A stretch of 64,000 nt of DNA from Gammaproteobacteria bacterium (GCA_026709505.1 JAPOSW010000072.1:62001-126000), one strand, 5' to 3'; numbered from the stretch's first letter, positions 10,544 through 22,022 are shown. Translations and numbers: made by a program. Notes: generated from the sequence alone by a model not told the origin.

Positions 10544-11785
10544 ATGATTAAAGTGCTCAAATTACGTTTTTTCAGATCGAAACTATGTGCAGCTGGACTA
10601 TATGGCCAATCGATTTCATGGCAAATCCTATTGCTCGGGCTGCTGACCGTGGTTACGGTTCCAGCCCATTCAATACAGGAAGTTGAGGTCGCCGGCAACC
10701 GCTTTGCTGTTTCACACCCGCCTGGCTATGTTCTGGAAGCCGTTAACCTGAGATTAAACGGACCTCGGATGCTGTATTTTCATGGCGATGAGATTCTGGT
10801 CGGATCAAGAGATGATCGAATCTATCGTCTATTTCCACCCTACGATAATGCACAGACGCTTGCGCATCTCCCGCTATATCCACATAGCGTGGTGATTCGG
10901 GGTAATGAAATCATCATCGCCAGAACCCACGGTGTTTTCCGAGCCAGATACTCCAGCGACGCAGACTGGCGGCTCCTCGAACGTGACCTGGAATTACTGG
11001 TTCCGCTGGAACCATCTCGCAGCCACAGCAGCCGAACAGTCGGACTGGGGCCCGATAACCGACTGTATGTCAGCATCGGCATGCCTGGCAATTGCGGCAA
11101 CTATTACTTGGACAGTTCCTATCCTGAAACGCTTAGAAGAGGTGGATTGTTTTTGATCGACGAAGATTCACGACCCGCCAAGCTCGTGCCTTATGTTTCA
11201 GGCCTTCGAAATCCGGTTGGCTTTGACTGGCAGCCGGATTCAGGTATTCTCTACATCACCAATAACGGACCCGATCACCTTGGGTACGACCAACCGCCAG
11301 AGTACTTTGCACGAGGTATTGAAGGTTCATTTCACGGCATGCCATGGTACCAGTTCGATGGGAAGCAGCTTTTTGAAGACCCCTGTGCTAGCGAGTTTGA
11401 ACGACCTCTTCCGATAGAATCTGTCTCTATTCCAGCCGCTACATTCGATGCAAGAAGTGCACCTCTCGGCATGGCCTTTGTTACCCATCAAGCCAAGGCT
11501 TCGGAATTCCATGGCGATGCAATCATTGCAATACACGGCTCCTGGGCTACTTCTACCGGCAGTTTTTATGGGGATGCCAAAACCCGCAGAGAACCCAAAT
11601 TAGTACGGGTAGACTTTAACGATGGAGAAATAGCCAGGGTTGTCGACCTATTGACCGGATTCCAGCTTGTAGATGGCAAACGCTGGGCCCGTCCTGCTGG
11701 AGTCGCAATTGGAAACGACGGCGACATTTATTTCACAAGCGATGCCGGTTACGAAGGACTATATCGGCTCAGAAAAGTGAAATAG
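10544..11785 (+). CDS. PQQ-dependent sugar dehydrogenase-like (glucose/sorbosone dehydrogenase) beta-propeller protein
   Basis: PHSVVIRGNEIIIARTHGV, GLRNPVGFDWQPDSGILYITNNGPDHLG, HGSWATSTGSFYG, RPAGVAIGNDGDIYFTSD. Confidence 0.82.
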   Translation: MIKVLKLRFFRSKLCAAGLYGQSISWQILLLGLLTVVTVPAHSIQEVEVAGNRFAVSHPPGYVLEAVNLRLNGPRMLYFHGDEILVGSRDDRIYRLFPPYDNAQTLAHLPLYPHSVVIRGNEIIIARTHGVFRARYSSDADWRLLERDLELLVPLEPSRSHSSRTVGLGPDNRLYVSIGMPGNCGNYYLDSSYPETLRRGGLFLIDEDSRPAKLVPYVSGLRNPVGFDWQPDSGILYITNNGPDHLGYDQPPEYFARGIEGSFHGMPWYQFDGKQLFEDPCASEFERPLPIESVSIPAATFDARSAPLGMAFVTHQAKASEFHGDAIIAIHGSWATSTGSFYGDAKTRREPKLVRVDFNDGEIARVVDLLTGFQLVDGKRWARPAGVAIGNDGDIYFTSDAGYEGLYRLRKVK

Positions 11786-11960
11786 CGGGCAGATGCCCGA
11801 AAAGACACTGTGCATTCTGAATCTAGTCAGATGCCGTCTGGCAAATTGCACAACTTGCACCAGACTGAATGTACTATAATTTGACGTAACAGTGCTGGCA
11901 TGGCTCTCCTGCATTACCTTGCGTAACCCCCGCAGATTCTTTTCGGAAGAGATTTGAGTT

Positions 11961-12305
11961 TTGATTGAAAACTGGACAATTCAGAAAACCGCCAAGTTTC
12001 GACTTGGCGAAGTTGTAAAACATCGGCATTATGATTTCAGAGGCATCATTTTTGATGTTGATCCTGAATTCAGTCATACTGACGAATGGTATGAGTCAAT
12101 TCCTGAACATATCAGGCCCGACAAGGACCAGCCCTTTTATCACTTGTTCGCCGTAAGCAGTGATCAGCAATACATCGCCTATGTCTCTGAACAGAATCTG
12201 GTTCAGGACATAAGCGGAACACCAATTCAACACCCTGAAATAGAAAAGCATTTCATGGTCGACGATCAGGGACAGTACTTGACCCGGCCCGATCTGGCCC
12301 ACTGA
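11961..12305 (+). CDS. hspQ: Heat shock protein HspQ
   Basis: KFRLGEVVKHRHYDFRGIIFDVDPEFSHTDEWY...QPFYHLFA...AYVSEQNL. Confidence 0.93.
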   Translation: MIENWTIQKTAKFRLGEVVKHRHYDFRGIIFDVDPEFSHTDEWYESIPEHIRPDKDQPFYHLFAVSSDQQYIAYVSEQNLVQDISGTPIQHPEIEKHFMVDDQGQYLTRPDLAH

Positions 12306-12315
12306 CTAGAATAGA

Positions 12316-13479
12316 TTATTGGGCAGAACGCATCAGGGAATAACTGCGATAACACAGCCCAATCGCAAGCAGGCCATATGCCAGGGCAAGGTGGAACGGC
12401 AACCCGTCAGGGCCAAAATGGATCATCGACCATCCTCCGGACATTGCCCCAATCAGAGCGCCTGCTCCCCAGAATGAAGCAAATGCAGATGCGCCATTGA
12501 CCAGATCGGCACCCTCGAACCGGCTTCCTAGCATAGCCAGGGAAACGGTATAGACTCCATAGCCAAAGGTGCCAACAAGGACCAGCACCGGCCACATCAA
12601 GACTGTAGTCATGGTGAATGGCAAAATCATCAGCATTACTGCCGCCAAGCCCGCACATCCAGTCAGGATAAATCGGTGAGGAAATTTATCAACGAGCCAG
12701 CCAATCGGAAACTGAAACACCGTGTTACCAAAAATCATGGCGGTTAGCACCAGGGCCGAGGTCGAGATATCTAATCCGTAGCGAATCCCGTATACCGGCA
12801 ACAGCGAGAGAGTTGCTGCATCAAACAAAGAAAAGACCAGTACACATGCGATTAGCAACGGTGCCATACGGGAAAACCTGATAATGCCGGATATCGATTG
12901 CTCCTGCTTCTGCTCAGCTTTTTCATTTTTAATCATGAGCAGTGGAAACACGCCAGCCAAGAGTACGATTGCACCAGCCGCAAACGGAATCCATCCCTCA
13001 ATACCGATCCGGCTGATCAATGCCGGTCCGGCGCCAAAACTCAAAGCGAGAATACTCCCATAGATTGCAACGACCTTGCCCCTGTGCTTATCTCCAGCAT
13101 AACGAACAATCCAGACCTCGCTCAATACGAACAGTGTTGATATCATCACGCCCTGTATGAATCGAAGCACAAACCATGCCTCTATGGAATCGAACATATA
13201 GTACATCAACATGACTAGCGCATTGAGGAACGCTGCAATGACGGCCATGTTCCTACTGCCTAACCGTCCTGATATGACGGGGATTAATGGTGAGAAAAGC
13301 AGGATGCCGATAGGCATCATGGCAGCATTCAAGCCAATCATTGTTTCGGGAACACCCCGAGATTCCAGAATCAGTGACAGCAGAGGAAATGTCATGCCAA
13401 AAGCCAGCCCGAATACCGTGATACCGGCACAGGCTGGCACCAGATTTTTCAGATCAAGACTTCTTGCAACTGTTCCCAT
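12316..13479 (-). CDS. MFS transporter
   Basis: 12-TM pattern, FGMTFPLLSLILESRGVPETMIGLNAA, internal MFS motif. Confidence 0.85.
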   Translation of the reverse strand: MGTVARSLDLKNLVPACAGITVFGLAFGMTFPLLSLILESRGVPETMIGLNAAMMPIGILLFSPLIPVISGRLGSRNMAVIAAFLNALVMLMYYMFDSIEAWFVLRFIQGVMISTLFVLSEVWIVRYAGDKHRGKVVAIYGSILALSFGAGPALISRIGIEGWIPFAAGAIVLLAGVFPLLMIKNEKAEQKQEQSISGIIRFSRMAPLLIACVLVFSLFDAATLSLLPVYGIRYGLDISTSALVLTAMIFGNTVFQFPIGWLVDKFPHRFILTGCAGLAAVMLMILPFTMTTVLMWPVLVLVGTFGYGVYTVSLAMLGSRFEGADLVNGASAFASFWGAGALIGAMSGGWSMIHFGPDGLPFHLALAYGLLAIGLCYRSYSLMRSAQ

Positions 13480-13507
13480 TCAGTACTTTGTTAAATGGCA
13501 ATTACGC

Positions 13508-14446
13508 CTAGTTTCGAGAGAGAGAAGAGGAACCGAGGTGCGTCTTTTGTTCTGCCAGCCAGATTCCAGAACAGACCAGCATCAAAGAGGCTGCATGAAA
13601 CCACTGAAAAGATTCACCAAGCACCAAGACAGCCAGCAATGATGCGAACACCGGCACCAGATTGACAAATATACCGGCCCGCCCGGGGCCAATATCAGAC
13701 ACGCCCTGTATGAATAGCACTTGTGCGATAAATGACGGCAAAAGAGTGATCAATGCGACTATCAACCAGCCCTTGGCTGTAGGCATTTGCAGGTTGCCCG
13801 ACAGATGCTCAACGAGGGTTAGCGGCATGGATGCAATGAGAGCCGCCACGCAAATCACGGCAAACAGCGGCAATTTGGGGATGCCTTCCAGCTTTTTCAG
13901 GCTGAGCGCATATCCCGCATACATCAAGCAGGCGAGAACCATCAGGTAATCCCCCTGATTGATCGATACATCCTGGAGTCTGTGCATCTCACCAGAAGCT
14001 GCAACCAGGCATACGCCCGCAATCGTCATCGCAACCCCGACTATCTGCAGAATGGAAATATGTGTGCCGTACAGGATCAACCCGCCCAGAAGCACATAGA
14101 TGGGAATAGCTCCCTGAATAATCCCGATATTCAGGGCTGTCGTGGTGTAAGCGGAAATGTAGAACAATGCATTGAATGCCGTCATGCCGAATGCTCCCAT
14201 CAGGAACAGTCTTGAAAAATGCGGGCGAAGGACATCCCAGCTTCTTTGCAGCTGGCGACGAGTAATCAGTATCATCAGGATGACCACGCCAAGCCATCTC
14301 AGTGTGACAATCAGCATCGGCGAGACTTCACCCACCGCCATGCGGGCAAAAATGGCATTGCATCCCCAGCAAAATGCCGTAATGGCCAGGCAAATGTACG
14401 CCCTCAGATGAGGGTTGTCATTGAATTGTTTGATGGCGGTCACCAT
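13508..14446 (-). CDS. DMT/EamA family transporter
   Basis: Two EamA repeats, FCWGCNAIFARMA, VLVLGESFQWFHAASLMLVCSGIWL. Confidence 0.88.
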   Translation of the reverse strand: MVTAIKQFNDNPHLRAYICLAITAFCWGCNAIFARMAVGEVSPMLIVTLRWLGVVILMILITRRQLQRSWDVLRPHFSRLFLMGAFGMTAFNALFYISAYTTTALNIGIIQGAIPIYVLLGGLILYGTHISILQIVGVAMTIAGVCLVAASGEMHRLQDVSINQGDYLMVLACLMYAGYALSLKKLEGIPKLPLFAVICVAALIASMPLTLVEHLSGNLQMPTAKGWLIVALITLLPSFIAQVLFIQGVSDIGPGRAGIFVNLVPVFASLLAVLVLGESFQWFHAASLMLVCSGIWLAEQKTHLGSSSLSRN

Positions 14447-14655
14447 GGATGGAAATAATTTGGGGAATCAGAATATATCAGAACGCCCAGGACAGAGATA
14501 CATTGATCACAAGCCCGCTATGGGATCATCAAGAACAAATCAGCAAGGGAGGACTAGATCCTGCTGGAATGATCCGATATAAAGATTACTTGCGTACCGA
14601 CAAAACCAGGGTACAGACAAGCAGTGAACCTAGGTATACCGGATTGCAACGGTAT

Positions 14656-15900
14656 TCAGGCGGCAGATCGTTTCCTCAAGTAAGCAACCAGATGTTCACA
14701 GACCTCACGGGCATCATCTTCCGCCCCATGAATATATGTTGACTTTCGTCTCGTCAAAAAAGTTGCGCCAAGCACGTAGAGACCTGGCCAGGCCGCAACT
14801 CCAGCTTCATGGCGAATTCGCCCCTTGCGGTCCAGAACTGGGAGTTTCAACCATCTGTAGTCGGGTGCAAAGCCGGTTGCCCAGACCACCGACTGGATAT
14901 CTTCCTTTTGCAAATCGAGAGTGAGTGGCGATTTTTCTTCAACCCTGGTTCCGGAAAATCGTTCCGGTTCATCGAACTCGACATCCAGACCCTGTTCACT
15001 AATCCATTCATCAATTGTCTTTAACAGGCGATTCATTTTCAGGTCCGCCAGCTCACAATGGTTCTTGAGCGAGCCTGAGAACAGAATCTCATTGCCCCGA
15101 ATATCCATCAGTTGACCTCTAATTTGGACACCCATGTCGGACAGTGAATTCAAGTCAATGCTCCTGCGCTCAGAAGTTCCCATCAATTGGGGCGAGGGAA
15201 TGCTACGGGCCCTGACCAGATCATCAATCTCGTCATACCGTTCATCAAGAATTCCCACGGTCTCCATCCACCACAGAATATCCCGGCCTCGGTATATTCT
15301 CGGCAATCTTACATGTTCGGCAACACTGAGGATAACCGGCCTTCCTGATGCATGAATTTCATGGGCCAACTGAACGCCGGTGGCTGAAGCCCCAACCACC
15401 AGCACCTTGCCCCATGGAAGTTGTCCGGGATTTCGATATTCAAGAGGATGAAAGCTCGGCATTGATTCTGGCAGTTTCTCTGCACATGGCGGAAAACTCG
15501 GCCGATTGCATGCCCCGCTGGCGACTACCAGGGCTGGAGTGGCATATTCATTATTGTTCGTGGCGATAGAAAATCCCAGGGGAGTTGAGTCCACGGATAC
15601 AACTTCCCGGTCACACAGAACAGGTGCGGCAATGAATTGTGCATATTCTTCAATGAACTTGACGGTTTCAGCAACCGTCAGATATCCATCTGGATCATCG
15701 CCAGAATAACCGAATCCGGGCAAGCGCGCCTGATGGTTTGGAGTGAGAAGGCACATCGAGTCCCATCGCTCATTTTTCCATGAATGCGCGATCTCGCCCC
15801 GTTCAAGAACAATGTGTTCTATCCCGGATTGCTGCAGGAAATAACTTGCCGCCAACCCTGAATGGCCGGCACCGATAATGACGCAATCAATGGTCGTCAA
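14656..15900 (-). CDS. FAD-dependent NAD(P)-binding monooxygenase-like oxidoreductase
   Basis: CVIIGAGHSGLAASYFL, VLVVGASATGVQLAHEI, VVWATGFAPDYRWL. Confidence 0.9.
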   Translation of the reverse strand: MTTIDCVIIGAGHSGLAASYFLQQSGIEHIVLERGEIAHSWKNERWDSMCLLTPNHQARLPGFGYSGDDPDGYLTVAETVKFIEEYAQFIAAPVLCDREVVSVDSTPLGFSIATNNNEYATPALVVASGACNRPSFPPCAEKLPESMPSFHPLEYRNPGQLPWGKVLVVGASATGVQLAHEIHASGRPVILSVAEHVRLPRIYRGRDILWWMETVGILDERYDEIDDLVRARSIPSPQLMGTSERRSIDLNSLSDMGVQIRGQLMDIRGNEILFSGSLKNHCELADLKMNRLLKTIDEWISEQGLDVEFDEPERFSGTRVEEKSPLTLDLQKEDIQSVVWATGFAPDYRWLKLPVLDRKGRIRHEAGVAAWPGLYVLGATFLTRRKSTYIHGAEDDAREVCEHLVAYLRKRSAA

Positions 15901-15918
15901 CGCAAAAGTCGCACCCGA

Positions 15919-16473
15919 TCAATTAACTTCGACAGAGACCTGAGTGGGATTTGTTACAATATCAAAAACAGCTGAACGCTTCTGAGATTGTGCCACCAAC
16001 GCGCGAATGTCTTCAGGAGATGCATCGGCATCGATCTCAAAATGGACATCAATGCCATCAAAGCCGTTTCGAATATCGCTATCAATACCTAAAATTCCGG
16101 CCAGGTCCATGCTGCCCTTGAGGGTAGACTTTACAGACCTCAACTGAATATCCCGGCGCTGTGCCACCGCAGCCACGCCCGCGGTCAAGCAACTGGCCAA
16201 ACCAACCAGTACCAACTCCACAGGAGTCGCTCCGTTGTCTTCAGCCGCAAGCACTTCCGGATGATCAGATTCGAACGTAAATTCCTGTTTATGGGACTGT
16301 TTTTCGCCCAACCCATAAAATGCCTGACAGGTTGATCGGCTGTGGGTTCCCTTGATCCACTTACAGCTCGCCTCCCAGGTAAATTTTCCGGCTTCAGGCG
16401 CACCGGTCAGCGCTTCTCGAGCGTCAAGCAGAGCACCTACATTAACGCCGTTATCAACAGTAGCATCAGTCAT
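15919..16473 (-). CDS. OsmC family protein
   Basis: GATPVELVLVGLASCLTAGVAAVAQRRDIQL and OsmC-like C-terminal half. Confidence 0.88.
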   Translation of the reverse strand: MTDATVDNGVNVGALLDAREALTGAPEAGKFTWEASCKWIKGTHSRSTCQAFYGLGEKQSHKQEFTFESDHPEVLAAEDNGATPVELVLVGLASCLTAGVAAVAQRRDIQLRSVKSTLKGSMDLAGILGIDSDIRNGFDGIDVHFEIDADASPEDIRALVAQSQKRSAVFDIVTNPTQVSVEVN

Positions 16474-16581
16474 TGCAAATATCCTCTATGCTTTAGCAAA
16501 AAAATACGATATGGAATTTTACTCCATCACAGCGTATTTTTGTGCATCGCACACCAATTAGCCCTGCTGTGAATGGACAGG

Positions 16582-17385
16582 TCAGTGCCGATAACTGGAA
16601 TCTTTTCTATCCATCAACCGGGTTACCGCTTCCCATGACAACTCAGAGAAGGAGGATGGCTTGTCGGGCGGGGGCATGCCGTAATCACTGATCATCCGGA
16701 TGGTATCTTTATCCGGCCTGACCGGTTCCTGGCCAGATGCTGTGACGTCAACTTGTACCTTGCAGGCATTCTCCAGCATGTACATGAAATAGAATGCTTC
16801 ACCGACCGTTCTGCCTACGGAAAGCAGACCATGATTCTCTAATATTAAGGCCCACTTGTCCTCAATGCTCTTGCCCAGTGCCCCGCATTCGTCCTCGTCA
16901 CCGGTCACAAGACCGTATTTGTGAGTGCCTACCAACCCCAGCATTTCATTCGCTTGCTGAGTGATTGGAAGCAATCCGCAGGGCATGCAGGACACAGCCA
17001 TGCCTGCACGGGTATGACTATGGAGCACTGCATTTACATCCGGCCTTGCGCCCAGAACAGCAGAATGGATGAGATGCCCGGCATCATTGGCTGGATAATC
17101 ACCCGAGATAAGATTGCCTTCAAAATCAACCTTGATCAGATTGCTTGCGGTTATCTCATCAAACAGCAAACCGTATGGATTGATCAGGTACTGGCCCGAT
17201 TGGCCGGGCACTCGCGCACTGATATGCGTAAATATAAGGTCTGTCCAACCATAATGAACAAAGGCACGATAGCAACATGCCAGATCCTGTCTGACCTGCC
17301 ACTCCTCGCCATCCATTTTGGATGGCGAGCTTCTACTCAAGACTATAGTCATGGCAACCTCAGCACCTGAATCACGCAAATGCAT
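16582..17385 (-). CDS. Class II aldolase/adducin family protein
   Basis: HYGWTDLIFTHISARVPG...YLINPYGLLFDEITASNLIKVD...LHSHTRAGMAVS...ILENHGLLSVG. Confidence 0.92.
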   Translation of the reverse strand: MHLRDSGAEVAMTIVLSRSSPSKMDGEEWQVRQDLACCYRAFVHYGWTDLIFTHISARVPGQSGQYLINPYGLLFDEITASNLIKVDFEGNLISGDYPANDAGHLIHSAVLGARPDVNAVLHSHTRAGMAVSCMPCGLLPITQQANEMLGLVGTHKYGLVTGDEDECGALGKSIEDKWALILENHGLLSVGRTVGEAFYFMYMLENACKVQVDVTASGQEPVRPDKDTIRMISDYGMPPPDKPSSFSELSWEAVTRLMDRKDSSYRH

Positions 17386-17463
17386 TCATGTTAAATGTAC
17401 CGTAACTGGATGGCGAAATGAAATAGCAAAGCTGTTTCCGAACCCGGTCTCATTGTATTGAAA

Positions 17464-19545
17464 TCAGGCCGCGTTTCGTTCCCGTGTGACCCGAATCACT
17501 TCATCGGCAACTGTCTTCGGACAGGCGGAGTAATGTGAAAACTCCATTGAGAACTGACCTCGACCCGAAGTCATGGTTCGAAGGTCTCCAATATATCCAA
17601 ACATCTCGGCCAAGGGTACGTCACCCTGGATTCGCACCCCGGTTGAAGTTGATTCCTGAGACTTGATCATTCCCCTACGCCGGTTTAGATCGCCAATCAC
17701 ATCGCCAACATGCGATTCCGGCGTAAACACATCCACTTTCATAATGGGCTCCAGCAATTGTGGATTGGTCTTCACCATCGACTGGCGATAAGCGGACTTG
17801 GCCGCCACTTCAAAGGCAACCGCCGAAGAATCTACAGCATGATAGGCGCCGTCCATCAACGTGACCCTAACATCAATACAGGGATACCCCGCCAAAACGC
17901 CCTCAGCCATGCAGTCGCGAAACCCCTTGTCAATAGCGGGCCAGAATTCACGGGGGACATTGCCGCCAGTCACCTTGGATTCGAAAGAATATCCGGATCC
18001 CGGCTCGCCAGGTTCAATGATGAAGTCAATGCGGCCAAATTGTCCCGCGCCGCCGGTTTGCTTCTTGTGGGTATAGGTATCTTCGATCCGCTGGGTAATC
18101 GTCTCGCGGTAGGCCACCTGAGGCTCGCCCACCTCAACGTCCACATTGTGGGTTCGTCTCAATAAATCAACCTTGATGTCGAGATGCAGCTCTCCCATGC
18201 CCTGAAGGATGACTTCGCCGCTTTCAGGATCGGTATTCACATAGAAGGACGGATCCTCGGCCACCATCTTGCCGAGCGCAATACCCAGCTTTTCCGAAGC
18301 ACCCTTGTCTTTCGGCGCGACCGACATCGAAATCACCGGGTCTGGAAATATCATGGGCTCCAGGGTTGCCGGATTATTCCCATCACTCAGCGTATGGCCG
18401 GTTTTGACATTTTTCATGCCGAGCACGGCAACGATATCTCCTGCCTGCGCTGAATCAAGCTCCTGACGGGAGTCCGCATGCATTTCCACGATTCGGCCGA
18501 TCCGTTCAGTCTTGCCGCTTGCCGTATTCAGTACCGTTGAACCTTTTTTCATGGTTCCGGAATAAATTCGCAGGAAGGTCAACGCACCATAGCGGTCATC
18601 CATGATTTTGAATGCCAGAGCACGCAGCGGCTTGTCGGGGTCGACCACTGCAAATACTCCGGTTTCATTGCCTTCTGGATCAACTTCGGGCTGCGGGTTG
18701 ACTTCAGTTGGATCAGGAAGATAATCCACCACGGCATTCAATACCGGCTGGATACCCTTGTTCTTGAATGCCGACCCGCAGTAGGTTGGAAAGAAATCCA
18801 GCGCTATGGTGCCCTTTCGAACGCAACTCCTGATCGTGTCAATATCCGGCTCATCACCATCTAGATATCGCTCCATTGCGTCATCATCATGCTCCAGCGC
18901 ATTCTCGATCAACTCTTCGCGATACTTTTCAACCAAATCAGCCATGTCATCGGGAACGGCTTCAATTTTATAGTTCTGGGGATCATTGGAGCCATCCCAT
19001 ACCCATGCTTCACGAGTCAGGACATCGACTACACCCTTGAAATCGTCTTCAACGCCAATCGGCAAGGTCATCACCAGGGGCTTGGCTCCCAGAATATCCC
19101 GAACCTGCTCGACAACCCGGTAAAAATCGGAACCGACTCGGTCCAGCTTGTTCACGAAAATTATCCTCGCCACACGGGAGTCGTTGGCATAACGCCAGTT
19201 GGTCTCGGACTGTGGTTCAACACCGCCTGAACCACAAAACACGCCAATTCCGCCATCCAAAACCTTCAACGACCGGTACACCTCGATTGTGAAATCGACG
19301 TGTCCGGGAGTGTCGATGATATTGAGGCGATAGTCGCTCCAGAATGTGCTGGTTGCCGCAGACTGAATGGTTATTCCGCGCTCACGCTCCTGATCCATGA
19401 AATCAGTCGTGGCTTCGCCATCGTGTACCTCACCGATCTTGTGGATTTTTCCAGTCAGATTGAGGATGCGTTCGGTTGTTGTCGTTTTACCGGCATCAAC
19501 GTGGGCAAATATCCCTATATTTCGATATTTAGTGAGGTCTGTCAT
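17464..19545 (-). CDS. fusA: Elongation factor G (EF-G), encoded outside a str operon
   Basis: [48 protein letters not shown], full-length 693 aa. Confidence 0.96.
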   Translation of the reverse strand: MTDLTKYRNIGIFAHVDAGKTTTTERILNLTGKIHKIGEVHDGEATTDFMDQERERGITIQSAATSTFWSDYRLNIIDTPGHVDFTIEVYRSLKVLDGGIGVFCGSGGVEPQSETNWRYANDSRVARIIFVNKLDRVGSDFYRVVEQVRDILGAKPLVMTLPIGVEDDFKGVVDVLTREAWVWDGSNDPQNYKIEAVPDDMADLVEKYREELIENALEHDDDAMERYLDGDEPDIDTIRSCVRKGTIALDFFPTYCGSAFKNKGIQPVLNAVVDYLPDPTEVNPQPEVDPEGNETGVFAVVDPDKPLRALAFKIMDDRYGALTFLRIYSGTMKKGSTVLNTASGKTERIGRIVEMHADSRQELDSAQAGDIVAVLGMKNVKTGHTLSDGNNPATLEPMIFPDPVISMSVAPKDKGASEKLGIALGKMVAEDPSFYVNTDPESGEVILQGMGELHLDIKVDLLRRTHNVDVEVGEPQVAYRETITQRIEDTYTHKKQTGGAGQFGRIDFIIEPGEPGSGYSFESKVTGGNVPREFWPAIDKGFRDCMAEGVLAGYPCIDVRVTLMDGAYHAVDSSAVAFEVAAKSAYRQSMVKTNPQLLEPIMKVDVFTPESHVGDVIGDLNRRRGMIKSQESTSTGVRIQGDVPLAEMFGYIGDLRTMTSGRGQFSMEFSHYSACPKTVADEVIRVTRERNAA

Positions 19546-19768
19546 GGAAATAAATTGCTGTTTTAGGTCGGTTTCAAGAGCACTTTACCGAACAAGAATC
19601 CGGCAAATTCCAAAAGCGCCGGATTATACAAAAATCAAGCGGATAGTGATAGTTATTTTTGGGAAATTATTATGCTCAGATCACATGATGACCAGGAGAA
19701 GTTGTAGCCCCGACTTTTAACCGCCTTTGATGAAAAGAGATTGAGATATAATTAATTGTCGGAAAGTT

Positions 19769-21295
19769 TTGCTGCAATGCAGGAACCTAATATTTCGACT
19801 GAACTACCTACTTCGAACCAGAAAATACCCCGTATGTATATATGAACATGCCCAAGTGCAATTTAACTTCATCGGCGGCTTCGCATACCCCTCAACTCAA
19901 ATTGATGGACTCGTTGTAAAACAGGAGATTCACATGCTAAATCAAATGACAATCAGAAATTTCAAGGCGTGGCATAATGCAGAAATTGAACTCGGAAAAA
20001 TAACTGGCTTCTTTGGCACCAATAGTGCCGGCAAGAGCAGTCTCCTTCAGTTCCTTCTATTATTGAAACAGACAAAAAATGCGACGGACCGTGGTCTGGT
20101 ACTTGATTTCGGTGGTCCTGATGACTTGGTAAATTTAGGTGGCTTTACTGATGTCGTTCACAAACACGACAGCAATAGTCGAATGAGCTGGAATTTTACC
20201 TGGAAGATGCCTGAAAAAATGGGAATCGACTTGCGAAGCGGATATTCAGAAAGGCTATCGATAAAAAATGATTCTCTTGAGACATGGTGTGAGGTGGGAC
20301 TGAATCACAACAAACTCAGAAATTATAAAATGGGCTATAAATTTGATGGGAGGAAGTATTGGGTAGAGCCGAAGGAGGGTTCAAATACAGATTTCAATCT
20401 AAATTCAGACCACCCCAACTTTCATTTCATACGCAGTCAGGGACGTGTATGGCCAATTCGCTCTCCCATAAAAACACATCTGTTTCCCGATGAAATCAGG
20501 TATCTATACCAAAATACCGGCTTTATGAGTGAATTCGAGAAAGCCTATGAGGAACTCATTGATTCCATATACTATTTAGGCCCTCTTCGAGCACATCCCA
20601 AGCGACAATATCAATGGGCCGGTTCCAGTCCACAAGATGTCGGTCAACGAGGAGAACGTACGATTGATGCAATTCTTGCTGCAAGACGAGACGGAGAAAA
20701 GAGAAACTTTGGATATAGAACAAGGAATATCCCGTTCGAGGAGATGATAGCTCGTCACTTGAAAAAGTTGGGCCTTATCCAAGAGTTTTATGTCAAAGAA
20801 ATTGCAGACGGGTCTAATTTGTATCGTGTCATTGTGAAAAAATCCAAGACAAGCCCTCCAGTCTCATTAACCGATGTCGGGTTTGGCGTGTCTCAACTCT
20901 TACCAGCACTCGTGCTTTTGTATTACGTTCCAAAGGGAGCGACCATACTGATGGAACAACCCGAAATCCACCTCCATCCGGCAGTCCAGAGCGGATTGGC
21001 TGATGTGATGCTGGATGTGATCAAGAGTCGTAATGTTCAAGTTATTGTGGAAAGTCACAGTGAACATTTATTGAGACGTTTACAACTTCGAGTGGCAAAA
21101 AACGAAGTATCCTCTGGAGATGTAAAGCTGTTTTTCGTTTCGGAAAACAGGGGCAAAGCAATAGCTTCAGACTTGTCATTGAACCAGTGGGGCGAGATTG
21201 AGAATTGGCCAGACAAGTTCTTCGGTGATGAAATGGGTGAACTTGCCGCGATTGTCAAGGCATCTCTGAATAGAAAAAGGGAAGAATCAAAATAA
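19769..21295 (+). CDS. AAA-family ATPase, DUF3696/OLD-like (likely start at 19934, MLNQMTIRNFK)
   Basis: Walker A GTNSAGKSSLLQ, MEQPEIHLHPAVQSGLADVM, VIVESHSEHLLRRL. Confidence 0.9.
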   Translation: MLQCRNLIFRLNYLLRTRKYPVCIYEHAQVQFNFIGGFAYPSTQIDGLVVKQEIHMLNQMTIRNFKAWHNAEIELGKITGFFGTNSAGKSSLLQFLLLLKQTKNATDRGLVLDFGGPDDLVNLGGFTDVVHKHDSNSRMSWNFTWKMPEKMGIDLRSGYSERLSIKNDSLETWCEVGLNHNKLRNYKMGYKFDGRKYWVEPKEGSNTDFNLNSDHPNFHFIRSQGRVWPIRSPIKTHLFPDEIRYLYQNTGFMSEFEKAYEELIDSIYYLGPLRAHPKRQYQWAGSSPQDVGQRGERTIDAILAARRDGEKRNFGYRTRNIPFEEMIARHLKKLGLIQEFYVKEIADGSNLYRVIVKKSKTSPPVSLTDVGFGVSQLLPALVLLYYVPKGATILMEQPEIHLHPAVQSGLADVMLDVIKSRNVQVIVESHSEHLLRRLQLRVAKNEVSSGDVKLFFVSENRGKAIASDLSLNQWGEIENWPDKFFGDEMGELAAIVKASLNRKREESK

Positions 21296-21297
21296 AA

Positions 21298-21528
21298 CCT
21301 AATTACCACTAATCATAAGTGGGTTTTGTGATACAGCAGGATAGATGTAAACATTTGATTAAAAAGGAGCATACTATGATGTGCAATCCTGTCCAGTTCC
21401 AGAAAGGCCTCAGCCTCAACGAATTTCTCGAACGCTGCGGAGCGAGGACAAATGCCATCTCGCCCCGAGTAACGCCGCCCATGCCGGAAAACCTCCTGAA
21501 ACATGACTTATGATTGGTGGTAATTAGG
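21298..21528. mobile_element. 231-bp MITE, probably IS1595-family derived
   Basis: TIRs CCTAATTACCACTAATCATAAGT / CCTAATTACCACCAATCATAAGT (22/23), perfect 8-bp flanking duplication AAATAAAA (21290-21297 and 21529-21536), internal transposase N-terminal relic MCNPVQFQKGLSLNEFLERCG. Confidence 0.93.
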
Positions 21529-21535
21529 AAATAAA

Positions 21536-22007
21536 ATGTTTGTTGTTGATACCAATGTGCCGAAAGCGGCAAACGGGGGGTGATAAAATACACGTTGATG
21601 CAGATTGCCAAGAGGCTTGTGTAGATAGGTTGGAAAGCCTGGTTTGCTCTGAAATTATAACGATCGATAAGGGTGGCCTCATTCTCGATGAATATTCAAA
21701 TCATTTTAGTTTTAGCGGCAAACCAGGAATAGGTGATATGTTTTTCAAATACCTGTTCGACAACCAGTATAACCACAATCGTATCAATCAAGTTGAAATC
21801 CATGAATCTGACGATGAACATATCGGCTTTGAGGAACTTCCCAAGAACAAATTAGATCCGTCGGATCGCAAGTTTCTGGCGGTTGCAGTGAAGGCTGAAG
21901 CGATAATTATTAATGCTACTGACAGCGACTGGATGGAACAGCATTCACTCATGAAGAAACTAGGTGTCGAGGTTTGCCAGCTTTGCCCCGAATACGCTGC
22001 GAAATGA
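21536..22007 (+). pseudogene. PIN-like putative nuclease, frameshifted at a G6 tract
   Basis: MFVVDTNVPKAANGG then TGA at 21581. Removing one G from 21575-21580 continues ...GGDKIHVDADCQEACVDRLESL...LDPSDRKFLAVAVKAEAIIINATDSDW (PIN-type acidic pattern). Confidence 0.75.
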
Positions 22008-22022
22008 CTTGAATATACAGCG

